64,000 nt of DNA from JADCGM01 sp943368345 (GTDB lineage: Bacteria; Pseudomonadota; Alphaproteobacteria; Sphingomonadales; Sphingomonadaceae), in contig CALRKY020000001.1 of NCBI GenBank assembly GCA_943368345.1, positions 62,001 to 126,000 of the forward strand. Direction: 5' to 3'. Made by a program: the position numbers and the translations under genes. This document shows, in pieces, positions 16,607-24,906 of the stretch. The notes under the pieces are model-generated. The model made no database searches, was not told where the DNA came from, and was given only the letters and a program-made list of their open reading frames with translations. Each line of letters starts with the position of its first letter. Positions within the stretch are counted from its first letter, which is position 1.

Positions 16607-17248
16607 TCAGAAACTGGTGGCGCGTGGCTCCCGCAAATCAGCCCGGGCTGCGGCGGCACGGAGGGCGTCGACCGGCTGCGCCCCGACGACGGTTACCTTA
16701 CGGTCAAACACCATCGTTGGAACGCCGCTGATGCCCATCTCTCGGGCTTGGCTCGCTTGGTTGTCGACAATCTCCCGGTCTGCATCCCCGGCGAGCAAGT
16801 CCGCGATCAGTGACGCATCCAGTCCGGCGGCGGCCCCGATCTCGACCAGTGTCGCCACATCACCAATGTTGCGCCCCTCGGCAAAATGGGCGGCAAACAA
16901 CCGTTCCGCCACATCGTCGGCCATGTCCTGACTGGCGGCCCAGCGCATCAACCGGTGAGCGTTCCGGGTATTGGGGACATGTTTGACACTGCCGAGATCG
17001 AGCGCGAGGCCGGACGCCAGTGCTGCGTCTTCGACCATCCGCCCCAATTCCCGTGCCCGCTCCAGACTGCCGAATTTGGCCAGGATCATCTCGGTCCGAT
17101 CGACGCCGTCCACGGGCAAGTCTGGATGCAGATAATAGGGCCAATAGGTTCGACTGAGCGGCCGCTCCCGCGCGAATGCGTCGAGGTTGCGCTTGCCGAT
17201 CCAGCACCACGGGCAGACGAAATCGCTGAATTTGTGAACCTGTATCAT
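16607..17248 (-). CDS. DsbA-family oxidoreductase, FrnE-like
   Basis: A 213-residue cytoplasmic DsbA-fold protein (no signal peptide). Redox motif C-P-W-C at about 12-15 (F-V-C-P-W-C-W-I-G), large helical insertion, and cis-proline loop S-G-V-P-T-M-V-F. Similar to FrnE and 2-hydroxychromene-2-carboxylate isomerase-like DsbA proteins. Its start overlaps the EAL-protein stop upstream by four bases, so they are co-transcribed. It converges on mfd with eight bases between stops. The physiological substrate is not evident. Confidence 0.88.
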   Translation of the reverse strand: MIQVHKFSDFVCPWCWIGKRNLDAFARERPLSRTYWPYYLHPDLPVDGVDRTEMILAKFGSLERARELGRMVEDAALASGLALDLGSVKHVPNTRNAHRLMRWAASQDMADDVAERLFAAHFAEGRNIGDVATLVEIGAAAGLDASLIADLLAGDADREIVDNQASQAREMGISGVPTMVFDRKVTVVGAQPVDALRAAAARADLREPRATSF

Positions 17249-19407
17249 GTGTCGGTTTCGGCCCCGCTGTTCCAGCCCGTCACGAAGTCGGGGAGATCAT
17301 CGCTCGATACCGGCTGGGCGCACAAATAGCCCTGATACCAAGTGCAGCCCGCCCGGATGAGTGGGTCCAGTTGTTCGGTATTTTCGACCCCCTCGGCCAC
17401 GACGCCAAGACCCAGCGAGCGGGCCATATCAACTACCCCCTGCACCACCACCCGGTCGCGGGCCGACCCGCCGATATCGGTCACCAGGCTCCGGTCCACC
17501 TTCAGATAATCAAGCGGAAGCGCTTTCAGATAGGCGAGTGATGAATAGCCGGTGCCGAAATCGTCGATGGCAACCCGGATGCCGGACCGGCGGATATTGG
17601 ACAGTGCCTCTGCGGCGATCCCGAGATTTTCGACAAGGCCGCTTTCGGTGACCTCGATGGTCAATCGGTCATGGGCGAAGCGGCTGGCCTGCACGATCCC
17701 GTCAAGTACAACGGCAAAACCCGGGCGCTGCACATCCTCCGCCGTGACATTGACGGACAGGCGCAGCCCGCCAAGCGTATCAGGCCAAGCACTGGCAATC
17801 GACAACGCCCGCGCCATGATATGCTCGCCGACGCGCGCCGACAGTTCGGCGCGCTCCGCCACTTCCAGCAGGATTTCAGCGGATAGGACACCAAGCATCG
17901 GATGCCGCCAGCGCACCAGCGCCTCGACCCCGGTAATCTGGTTGGTGGCGATTTCGACCTGCGGCTGGAACAGAATATCGAGCTCGCCCTCGTCCAGCGC
18001 CCGCCGCAAATCGGCCTGCAGGATCGCCATGCGCCAGGCGCTGTCATCTTCGGTCCCCGGCCGGAACACCTGAAAACTATTGGGTTCAGCCGTTTTTGCC
18101 TGCGCCAGCGCCGACCCGGCCTGCCGGAACAGGGTATCGGCATCCTGGAGATCGGGCGTAGCCGCGGCAATGCCCATCCGGCAGGCCAGATGGATGACCC
18201 TGCCGCCAACGACAAACGGCTTTTCGAAGGCCTCCCCGATCTGCTGCCCAAGCAAAATAATCGCGTCCAGATCGACCGGACCACCGGTCAGGACGGCAAA
18301 TTCAGCCCCGACAAGACGTGCGAGCACCACGCGGTCGGTCGCGGCCCCGCCACCGGCAATCCGTCGCAGTCGCCGGGCAACCGCTTGCAACAACGAATCC
18401 GCGACGGCGCGGCCATAGCTGACATTGATCGTCTCAAACCGGCTGATGGCGAGCAGCAGGATGATGCAGGACGGGTCGAAGGCACTGCCCGCCGCAATCG
18501 ACTGGCCCACCCAGTTCCGGGCATAATCCTGATTTGCCAGCCCGGTTTGCGGGTCAAAATATTGCGCCAGACGCCGATCCAGCCGCATCGGATCAATCGC
18601 CTCGACCGTCGCGGCCAGCCCGGCCACCTTGTTGTCAGCACCGCGCAGCACCCGCACATGGTGAACTATCCGGTGCGGGGAGCCGTCGACCACCATCATA
18701 TGGTCGATGTCGCCTGCGGTCCCGGTCAGCAGCAAACGGCGCAAGCCAAGGCTGATCTTCCGGCGTTCGGTCACCGACAGCCGAAGGATACCGGCAAGCG
18801 CCCCGATCCGGCGCAGCATCGGCTCGCCAATCAACCCGGCAAGCGCGGGTGAAATCTGCGCCTCGTCATCGCCGCGCCGCCATTCCCACCGGGCGCTCCC
18901 TGCCAGCGCCGCCTGAGCCGTGACCAACGCGTCATTGGCCCCGCTACGGCGCATCCGGGCGACATAGCGATCGGCAAAGCGCAACGTGTCGCCAAATTCG
19001 GCGGTGGTGAACGGACTAATCAGGAAATGAGTGGCCCCGCTGGCATGGACGTCCGCCAGCGCCTCCCCGTCCCCCCGGGACAGCAGGACCAGCATCGCGC
19101 CGCTGCGCTCTTCAACCGCCTGCGATATGCTGCGGGCAGTCTCCAGCCCGCGCTCCAGCGCACCGCGCGCATCAATCACCGCGATCAGCGCCGGCGACTG
19201 GGCAAAGCGCTTCGCCGCATCCTCAACCCGCCGGACCGGACGGGCCACGCGCCCAGCCGAGGCGACCGCCGTCGACAATTCCTGCCGATAGCGCGGCGAT
19301 ACCAGAAAAACCGAGGCCAGATCGGACGCAGGTTCCCCCGGCGACGCCTGCACCTGTGCGGCTTCGTCGGGATCGGCCTCTGCCGCTATCGCATCGACGG
19401 TCTCCAT
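17245..19407 (-). CDS. GGDEF/EAL-domain protein, probable c-di-GMP phosphodiesterase
   Basis: 720 residues. An N-terminal receiver-like pseudo-domain (about 30-150), a PAS-like region (170-275), a degenerate GGDEF domain (285-450) reading V-G-A-E-F at 366-370 instead of GGDEF, and an EAL domain (460-710). EAL is intact: E-A-L-V-R-W (495-500), V-T-E-S, D-D-F-G-T-G-Y-S-S, K-V-D-R-S and A-E-G-V-E. Diguanylate cyclase activity is therefore unlikely while c-di-GMP hydrolysis is likely. No membrane segments, so cytoplasmic. Overlaps the FrnE-like gene by four bases and is divergent from moaA. Confidence 0.92.
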   Translation of the reverse strand: METVDAIAAEADPDEAAQVQASPGEPASDLASVFLVSPRYRQELSTAVASAGRVARPVRRVEDAAKRFAQSPALIAVIDARGALERGLETARSISQAVEERSGAMLVLLSRGDGEALADVHASGATHFLISPFTTAEFGDTLRFADRYVARMRRSGANDALVTAQAALAGSARWEWRRGDDEAQISPALAGLIGEPMLRRIGALAGILRLSVTERRKISLGLRRLLLTGTAGDIDHMMVVDGSPHRIVHHVRVLRGADNKVAGLAATVEAIDPMRLDRRLAQYFDPQTGLANQDYARNWVGQSIAAGSAFDPSCIILLLAISRFETINVSYGRAVADSLLQAVARRLRRIAGGGAATDRVVLARLVGAEFAVLTGGPVDLDAIILLGQQIGEAFEKPFVVGGRVIHLACRMGIAAATPDLQDADTLFRQAGSALAQAKTAEPNSFQVFRPGTEDDSAWRMAILQADLRRALDEGELDILFQPQVEIATNQITGVEALVRWRHPMLGVLSAEILLEVAERAELSARVGEHIMARALSIASAWPDTLGGLRLSVNVTAEDVQRPGFAVVLDGIVQASRFAHDRLTIEVTESGLVENLGIAAEALSNIRRSGIRVAIDDFGTGYSSLAYLKALPLDYLKVDRSLVTDIGGSARDRVVVQGVVDMARSLGLGVVAEGVENTEQLDPLIRAGCTWYQGYLCAQPVSSDDLPDFVTGWNSGAETDT

Positions 19408-19513
19408 TGCAGCTGATTGTGATCGACGAAGCCGCTGCTGTCACGCAGGATTCACACATTGATGCACCGGCTTACTCTGGACAGAGGGCGCGCGGCACAG
19501 CACATATCCGCCC

Positions 19514-20542
19514 ATGGGCCTGCTCCAACCCGGCACTTTGCTGCGCGACGCGGACGCAGCGCTCGTCGATCCTTTCGGACGGCGGATCAGTTATCTGCGC
19601 GTTTCAGTCACTGATCGCTGCGATTTCCGCTGCGTTTACTGCATGTCGGAACATATGACCTTCCTGCCGAAGGCAGAGGTTCTGAGCCTGGAGGAAATTG
19701 ACCGGTTGGCGTCGGCATTCGTCCGTCGCGGCGTCCGGAAACTCCGGCTTACCGGAGGCGAGCCGCTGGTCCGGCGGGGAATCATGGACTTGGTCCGGTC
19801 GCTCGGTCGGCATCTGGGACACGGCCTCGACGAGCTGACCCTGACCACCAACGGCAGCCAGCTGGCCAAATATGCGGATGAACTGTTCGCAGCCGGAGTC
19901 CGGCGCATCAATGTCAGTGTCGATACGCTCGACCCGGCGAAGTTTGCCGAGATCACCCGCTGGGGTCGGCTCGATCAGGTGCTGGACGGCATCCGTGCGG
20001 CCAAGGCGGCGGGGCTCAGCATCAAGATCAACACCGTGGCGCTGGCGGGCGTCAACGATCAGGAGATCGAGTCGCTGCTCGGTTGGTGCGCAGCTGACGG
20101 TCATGATCTGACCCTGATCGAGACCATGCCGATGGGCGAGGTGGGGGAAAACCGGACCGACCGCTATCTGCCGCTGTCCCGGGTGCGGGCCGACCTTGAA
20201 ACCCGCTGGACGCTCATCGACCTGCCCGACGCCACCGGCGGGCCGGCGCGTTATGTCCGGATTGCCGAAACCGGCCAGCGCCTGGGGTTCATCACGCCCT
20301 TGACCCATAATTTCTGCGAAAGCTGCAACCGGGTCCGGCTGACGGCGACCGGTACGCTCTACATGTGTCTGGGACAGGATGACGCCGCCGACCTGCGGAG
20401 CGTGATCCGCGCCGCATCTGATGATTCGGCGCTCGACATCGCCATCAGTGAAGCGATTTCCCGCAAGCCAAAGGGACATGATTTCATCATCGAGCGTCGC
20501 ACCCCGGCGGTGGCACGCCATATGAGCGTCACCGGCGGATGA
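19514..20542 (+). CDS. moaA: GTP 3',8-cyclase MoaA
   Basis: Radical-SAM enzyme for the first step of molybdenum cofactor synthesis (GTP to 3',8-cH2GTP). 342 residues. The N-terminal cluster ligands are Cys36, 40 and 43 (C-D-F-R-C-V-Y-C). SAM-binding G-G-E-P is present. The C-terminal cluster lies in N-F-C-E-S-C-N-R-V-R ... M-C, and the conserved C-terminal Gly-Gly is intact. It overlaps nadK by four bases (ATGA). A molybdopterin-dependent oxidoreductase is encoded at 38.4 kb. No other moa/moe genes are in the window. Confidence 0.96.
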   Translation: MGLLQPGTLLRDADAALVDPFGRRISYLRVSVTDRCDFRCVYCMSEHMTFLPKAEVLSLEEIDRLASAFVRRGVRKLRLTGGEPLVRRGIMDLVRSLGRHLGHGLDELTLTTNGSQLAKYADELFAAGVRRINVSVDTLDPAKFAEITRWGRLDQVLDGIRAAKAAGLSIKINTVALAGVNDQEIESLLGWCAADGHDLTLIETMPMGEVGENRTDRYLPLSRVRADLETRWTLIDLPDATGGPARYVRIAETGQRLGFITPLTHNFCESCNRVRLTATGTLYMCLGQDDAADLRSVIRAASDDSALDIAISEAISRKPKGHDFIIERRTPAVARHMSVTGG

Positions 20543-21315
20543 ACAATTTCCCGCGCATGACACTGATCGTGTCGCCAACCGAACAGGCGCAGAAGGCCGG
20601 TGCTGAACTGCGGCGGCGCTATCATTGGGTCGAACCGCAGGACGCCGATGTCATCGTTGCCCTCGGTGGTGACGGCTTCATGTTGCAAACCCTGCATGAA
20701 ATGCTCGGGCGCAAGGCTCCGCTTCCGGTCTACGGCATGAACCTTGGAACCGTCGGATTCATGATGAACGGGTTTGAAACCGTGGGGTTACCCGACCGAC
20801 TGGCGCAGGCCCGGCCGATCACCCTGCACCCGCTGTGCATGGAGGTGGAGACGGTTGGCGGCGAGGTGATCATCTATCCGGCGATCAACGAAGTCTCGCT
20901 GCTGAGGGAGACCCGGCAGGTCGCGAAGATCGAGATCACCATTGATGGCAAGGTCCGCATGGCCGAATTGGCCTGTGACGGCGTCCTGGTCGCCTCACCA
21001 GCGGGATCAACCGCCTATAATCTGTCTGCCTCGGGACCGATTCTGCCGCTAACCAGCGACCTGCTGGCGGTGACCCCGATCAGCCCGTTTCGCCCGCGTC
21101 GCTGGCGCGGTGCGCTGATTCCGGCAAGTTCGGTCGTCGAATTCCGGATTTTGGAAGCGGCCAAACGGCCGGTCAGCGCCGTTGCCGACCAATTTGAGGT
21201 TCGCGATGTGGCAACGGTCAAAGTCCGGACCGACCGGAGCCTGTCGCTCGATCTGCTGTTCGATCCAGAATATGCGCTCGACGAGCGGATCTTCCGCGAA
21301 CAGTTTGAAAGCTGA
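20539..21315 (+). CDS. nadK: NAD kinase
   Basis: Phosphorylates NAD+ to NADP+. 258 residues, normal for the short bacterial form. Catalytic G-G-D-G-F-M-L (about 43-49), N-E-V-S-L-L-R-E-T, and the glycine-rich D-G-V-L-V-A-S-P-A-G-S-T-A-Y-N-L-S-A-S-G-P. Translationally coupled to moaA. The tRNA-Asn gene follows 57 bases later. Confidence 0.95.
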   Translation: MNNFPRMTLIVSPTEQAQKAGAELRRRYHWVEPQDADVIVALGGDGFMLQTLHEMLGRKAPLPVYGMNLGTVGFMMNGFETVGLPDRLAQARPITLHPLCMEVETVGGEVIIYPAINEVSLLRETRQVAKIEITIDGKVRMAELACDGVLVASPAGSTAYNLSASGPILPLTSDLLAVTPISPFRPRRWRGALIPASSVVEFRILEAAKRPVSAVADQFEVRDVATVKVRTDRSLSLDLLFDPEYALDERIFREQFES

Positions 21316-21372
21316 CCGGCACCGATTAGGCGTTGGCAGCGACCAAAGCGGTTGCTATAGCCGCCCCCGCTT

Positions 21373-21447
21373 TCCTCGGTAGCTCAGTGGTAGAGCATCC
21401 GACTGTTAATCGGACGGTCGTAGGTTCGAATCCTACCCGGGGAGCCA
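21373..21447 (+). tRNA. tRNA-Asn (anticodon GTT)
   Basis: Complete cloverleaf read by eye. The acceptor stem TCCTCGG pairs with CCGGGGA (one G-T pair). D-arm AGCTCAGTGGTAGAGC; anticodon loop CTGTTAA gives GTT (Asn); T-arm GTAGGTTCGAATCCTAC. The 3' CCA is encoded. It stands alone between nadK and the thioesterase gene. Confidence 0.95.
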
Positions 21448-21582
21448 GTACAGGCTGAAACGACGACCCGCAGGGTGCGTTTGTTTCCGATCTCGCGACC
21501 CTCCAGACGATCATCTCGTCTGGAGGGAGCCTGACCTCCTAAATATTTGCGATATGACGTCAAATCCGGGAGAGATGTGGCG

Positions 21583-21987
21583 ATGACCAGCCATCCCGTT
21601 TTCACCCTGTCGTTGACACCCGGCCCTGACGACATCGATGTGCTGGGGCATGTCAACAACGCCGTCTATGTCCGCTGGATGCAGGAAATTGCCGTCGCCC
21701 ATTGGCAGGCGGTCGCCCGTGCCGAGGACATTGTGCGATTTGTCTGGGTCGTGACCCGGCATGAGATTGACTATCGCCGCCCAACCCTGCCCGGCGAGAC
21801 ACTGACCTGCCGGACCTGGGTGGGGGTGCCGCAAGGCGCGCGCTTTGACCGGCTTGTCGAATTCACCGGATCGGACGGTCAAGTCAAAGCCGCCGCGCGC
21901 ACGGTCTGGGCACTCGTCGACCGGGCCAGTCAGCGCCCGTTGCGAATCCCAAAAGAATTGGTCGCGCCGTTCCTTGCGCAACCCTGA
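21583..21987 (+). CDS. Acyl-CoA thioesterase (hotdog fold, 4HBT-like)
   Basis: A 134-residue single hotdog domain. The signature is D-I-D-V-L-G-H-V-N-N-A-V-Y-V-R-W, with the active-site Asp early in the motif as in 4-hydroxybenzoyl-CoA thioesterases and YbgC/FadM-type enzymes. Also T-R-H-E-I-D-Y-R-R-P. ATG 21583 follows CGGGAGAG; earlier in-frame codons lack support. No adjacent pathway genes to indicate the acyl-CoA substrate. Confidence 0.85.
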   Translation: MTSHPVFTLSLTPGPDDIDVLGHVNNAVYVRWMQEIAVAHWQAVARAEDIVRFVWVVTRHEIDYRRPTLPGETLTCRTWVGVPQGARFDRLVEFTGSDGQVKAAARTVWALVDRASQRPLRIPKELVAPFLAQP

Positions 21988-22054
21988 TCATCCGGCGGCT
22001 TGAACGCGCCGCCGCTGTCCGGTTATCCTGACCGCAGAACTTGAATGGGGGCGG

Positions 22055-22981
22055 ATGGCAATGCGGCAAAGCGACGAAGGTGCGCCCTCCTCGCATGCTC
22101 TGGTCAATCGGCAGGTCCGGTTGGCTGTGACACCACCGGACTTTGACAAGCGCATGAATGTTTGCCGTCCGGATCTTGCCGATATTGCTTTGGCGGACCG
22201 GGTGTCGGCTGCCCATTATGCCTCCCCGGTCCTGTTGACCTGCCGCACCGACCGAGCGGCGATGAAGGGTCGGCCGAGCATATCCGCGACCAATGTGTCG
22301 GAACTGCTGTTCGGTGAAGCCTTTGCCGCGTTTGAAATCGGTGGTGGCTGGGCCTGGGGGCAAAGCCTGCACGACGGCTATGTCGGCTATGTCGCGGAAT
22401 CGGCGTTGGGCCCGGTTGGGCAAGGATCGACGCATTGGGTCAGCGCGCCCGACGCCTGGCTTTTCTCCGCCGCCGATATCAAGTCGCCACCCGTCTCGGC
22501 GCTGCCGATGAATGCACAGCTGTCGGTCACCGGTCAGTCCGAGGCCTTCCACGTCGTCGGGACGCTTGGGTTCGTCCACGACCGGCATTTGTCGGGTTTG
22601 GCGGTGCGGCCGAACGATCCTTTGGACGTTGCCAAGGCGTTTCTCGGTACACCCTATCTCTGGGGCGGGCGGACGCGGCGGGGGATTGACTGTTCCGGGT
22701 TGATTCAAGCCGCGCTGATGGCCTGCGGCCTCCCCTGCCCCCGCGACACCGATCAGCAGCGCAAGGCGCTCGGCAACGCGGTCGATCCAGCCGAAATTCG
22801 GCAGGGCGACATTGTGTTTTTTCCCGGACATGTCGGGATCATGGCGAGCAACGCCGACCTGCTGCACGCCAATGCATTCTGGATGACCACCGTGATCGAA
22901 CCGCTGGCCGACGTGACCGGGCGTCTCCGCCCCGATCACGCCGAACCAATTTTGGCGGTGCGCCGCCTTACTTCGGTTTGA
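22055..22981 (+). CDS. NlpC/P60 family cysteine peptidase with SH3 domains
   Basis: 308 residues. The N-terminal half (about 40-180) holds SH3b-like domains; the C-terminal NlpC/P60 domain (about 188-305) has Cys213 (G-I-D-C-S-G-L), His259 (F-F-P-G-H-V-G-I-M) and a third polar residue His271 (L-L-H-A-N-A-F). These enzymes cleave D-Glu to diamino-acid bonds in peptidoglycan peptides. No signal peptide is evident, so it may act on recycled muropeptides in the cytoplasm. ATG 22055 follows GGGGGCGG; Met3 (22061) is an alternative. It overlaps the convergent methyltransferase gene by 14 bases. Confidence 0.9.
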   Translation: MAMRQSDEGAPSSHALVNRQVRLAVTPPDFDKRMNVCRPDLADIALADRVSAAHYASPVLLTCRTDRAAMKGRPSISATNVSELLFGEAFAAFEIGGGWAWGQSLHDGYVGYVAESALGPVGQGSTHWVSAPDAWLFSAADIKSPPVSALPMNAQLSVTGQSEAFHVVGTLGFVHDRHLSGLAVRPNDPLDVAKAFLGTPYLWGGRTRRGIDCSGLIQAALMACGLPCPRDTDQQRKALGNAVDPAEIRQGDIVFFPGHVGIMASNADLLHANAFWMTTVIEPLADVTGRLRPDHAEPILAVRRLTSV

Positions 22982-23774
22982 CGAAGCGCAGCGTCATCCG
23001 GTCAGATTCGCCGATGGCGGTATATTTTGCCCGGTCGGTATCACCCTCGCGGTAATTGGGCGGCAGGGTCCAGACGCCCTTGGGATAGTCGGCCGTGTCC
23101 TTGGCATTTGCGTTGATTTCGGACTCGGCGACGAACTTGAACCCAGCGTCGGCAGCGAGCTTCTTGACCGCGGAGACCTTCATATAGCCGCTCGATTTCA
23201 TCGCCTCGTCACTGCGCGACTCCGGCAGGCGGTGCTCTTCCAGGCACAAGGTCCCGCCGGGCTTCAGCGTATCGTAAAACGCCTTGAACGCCTCCGGCGC
23301 GAATCCGGCGATGTACCAATTGTGGACGTTGCGGAAGGTCAGCAGGAGATCGGCAGACTTGGCCGGTGCGATCTGATCGTAAAGCCCCTTGCCAAAGGCC
23401 GCGACCTTCACCTCGGCATAGACCGGGTCGCTCGCCAATTTGGCCTTAAAGGTTTCCACCGCCTTGGCGGCGTTGGGGCTTGCCGCCGGGTTGTTGTGCG
23501 CCGCGATATAGGTACCGCGCTTCAGCATCGCGGGGGCAATCACTTCGGTGTACCAACCCGCCGACGGCGAAATTTCAACGACGGTCCGACCGGCCCTCAG
23601 ACCGCAGAATTCCAGCGTCTGCTTGGGGTGGCGATAGGCGTCTCGCGCGGAACTGGCCGCAGACCGGTGTGCGCCGGCAATGGCCTTGTCGAGCGCTGCT
23701 GACATCGAACGGTCAGCGGCGACAGCGGGGACGGTCAGCGATGCTGCGACAGCAGCGAGCAACGGACGATACAT
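22968..23774 (-). CDS. Exported class I SAM methyltransferase-like protein
   Basis: 268 residues from ATG 23774, which has a TGGGAG ribosome-binding site and begins a clear Sec signal peptide (M-Y-R-P-L-L-A-A-V-A-A-S ... A-V-A-A). The mature part has a Rossmann methyltransferase core: V-V-E-I-S-P-S-A-G-W-Y-T-E-V-I-A-P, T-F-R-N-V-H-N-W and L-K-P-G-G-T-L-C-L-E-E-H-R. A periplasmic location is odd for a SAM-dependent enzyme, as SAM is cytoplasmic, yet this exported family is common in sphingomonads. Function unknown. Confidence 0.85.
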   Translation of the reverse strand: MYRPLLAAVAASLTVPAVAADRSMSAALDKAIAGAHRSAASSARDAYRHPKQTLEFCGLRAGRTVVEISPSAGWYTEVIAPAMLKRGTYIAAHNNPAASPNAAKAVETFKAKLASDPVYAEVKVAAFGKGLYDQIAPAKSADLLLTFRNVHNWYIAGFAPEAFKAFYDTLKPGGTLCLEEHRLPESRSDEAMKSSGYMKVSAVKKLAADAGFKFVAESEINANAKDTADYPKGVWTLPPNYREGDTDRAKYTAIGESDRMTLRFVKPK

Positions 23775-23842
23775 GCAAATCTCCCAGGAAAAATCCAATC
23801 CCCCGCTGCCATATAACAAGGCTTCCGCTAACAGCCTAGAAC

Positions 23843-24055
23843 ATGGACGAGAGGACGACGATTTTTCTGTTGGCGCTTGCCGTCATAACTGGCGCGTTCG
23901 CCCTATGGCAGGGCAGCCGCAAACGCCCATTCGGGCAGGTTGCGCTTTTCCCGTGGACTGGCCTGCTGTTCACCGCGATTGTCGGGGCCCTGTTCCTGCT
24001 GGTGCACTTGCTGGCGCTCGCTGGCCTACAGGTCGGCCAGTCGCCAATCCCCTGA
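23843..24055 (+). CDS. Small two-TM membrane protein, unknown function
   Basis: 70 residues with two hydrophobic segments (about 6-24 and 38-62) separated by a short basic loop G-S-R-K-R-P. No family recognised. It sits between the divergent methyltransferase gene and cmk. The reading frame has coding-like codon use, but the ribosome-binding site is weak, so it is moderately supported. Confidence 0.5.
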   Translation: MDERTTIFLLALAVITGAFALWQGSRKRPFGQVALFPWTGLLFTAIVGALFLLVHLLALAGLQVGQSPIP

Positions 24056-24107
24056 CCGATCATCTGTCGGCTTGTACACCGGTCGCGGCGCTCTATAAGC
24101 CCCGCCC

Positions 24108-24770
24108 GTGACCGCTCGATCCGACACCCTCGTCATTGCCGTTGATGGGCCCGCCGCCAGCGGCAAAGGGACCATCGCGCGCGCATTGGCACGCCACTAC
24201 GGCCTGCCGCACCTCGATACCGGGAAACTCTACCGGGCCGTCGGGTTGTCGGTGCGCTTGCGGGAACAGGACCCGAGTGATCCGGTGATCGCGGAGGAAC
24301 ATGCCCAGACCCTCGACCCGACTTTGCTCGATGAGCCGGACCTGATGAGCGGCGAAAACGCGCTGTCGGCGTCAATCGTCTCGGCGCATCCCGGTGTCCG
24401 TGCCGCCCTGCTCAAGCGTCAGCATGATTTCGCCGGACAAGCGGGCGGCGCGGTGCTGGATGGCCGCGATATTGGCACGGTGATCTGCCCGGACGCGGCG
24501 GCCAAGCTGTTTGTCACGGCCCGACCAGAGGTGCGTGCCACACGGCGTCATATCGAGTTGTCGAACGCCGGTGGCGCCCGGCCCTTTGCCGACGTTCTGG
24601 CCGATATTGCCGCCCGGGATGCCCGCGATTCGGGGCGAGACACGGCTCCTTTGGTGATGGCGGATGACGCCCTGTTGCTCGACACGAGTGATTTGGCTAT
24701 AGACGCCGCCGTCCGGCGAGCCATTGCGCTCGTGGAATCAAAGATCAGCGCGGTGCGCGAGCGGGACTGA
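24108..24770 (+). CDS. cmk: Cytidylate kinase
   Basis: (d)CMP kinase, 220 residues from GTG 24108. P-loop G-P-A-A-S-G-K-G-T (14-22), Y/R-A-V-G-type NMP-binding region after L-D-T-G-K-L-Y-R, and D-G-R-D-I-G-T-V. The cmk-rpsA-ihfB order is conserved in proteobacteria. Confidence 0.95.
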   Translation: MTARSDTLVIAVDGPAASGKGTIARALARHYGLPHLDTGKLYRAVGLSVRLREQDPSDPVIAEEHAQTLDPTLLDEPDLMSGENALSASIVSAHPGVRAALLKRQHDFAGQAGGAVLDGRDIGTVICPDAAAKLFVTARPEVRATRRHIELSNAGGARPFADVLADIAARDARDSGRDTAPLVMADDALLLDTSDLAIDAAVRRAIALVESKISAVRERD

Positions 24771-24795
24771 CCGTCCGGCTTCGCGCCCGTTCGTT

Positions 24796-24906
24796 GTTTC
24801 ACGGACACCTTGAAACGGAGGCAATGGTGCCGCCGTCACGCTTTGTGAGCCCATCGCCCAATCCGGCCCGGCCGCATCCGACCAAACCCGAAAGCAATCC
24901 CAAAAC
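24796..24906 (+). promoter_or_regulatory. rpsA leader with a hairpin and an out-of-frame initiation site
   Basis: A GTTTCA/TGAAAC stem (24796-24801 with 24811-24816) is followed by GGAGG (24817-24821) and ATGGTG (24824-24829), which opens an overlapping frame running through the rpsA start to 25054. The real rpsA ATG (24907) has no recognisable Shine-Dalgarno; the preceding bases are AAAGCAATCCCAAAAC. Enterobacterial rpsA leaders also lack a canonical site and are autoregulated by S1. A regulatory role here is inference. Confidence 0.35.

Noticed and set aside
21373..21447. tRNA-Asn as an integration site for a mobile island
   Set aside because: No integrase, no direct repeat of the tRNA 3' end nearby, and flanking genes are ordinary chromosomal ones.
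21326..21514. Open frame on the minus strand reading V-G-F-E-P-T-T-V-R-L-T-V-G-C-S-T-T-E-L-P-R
   Set aside because: This is the well-known spurious translation of the antisense strand of a tRNA gene (here tRNA-Asn), not a protein.
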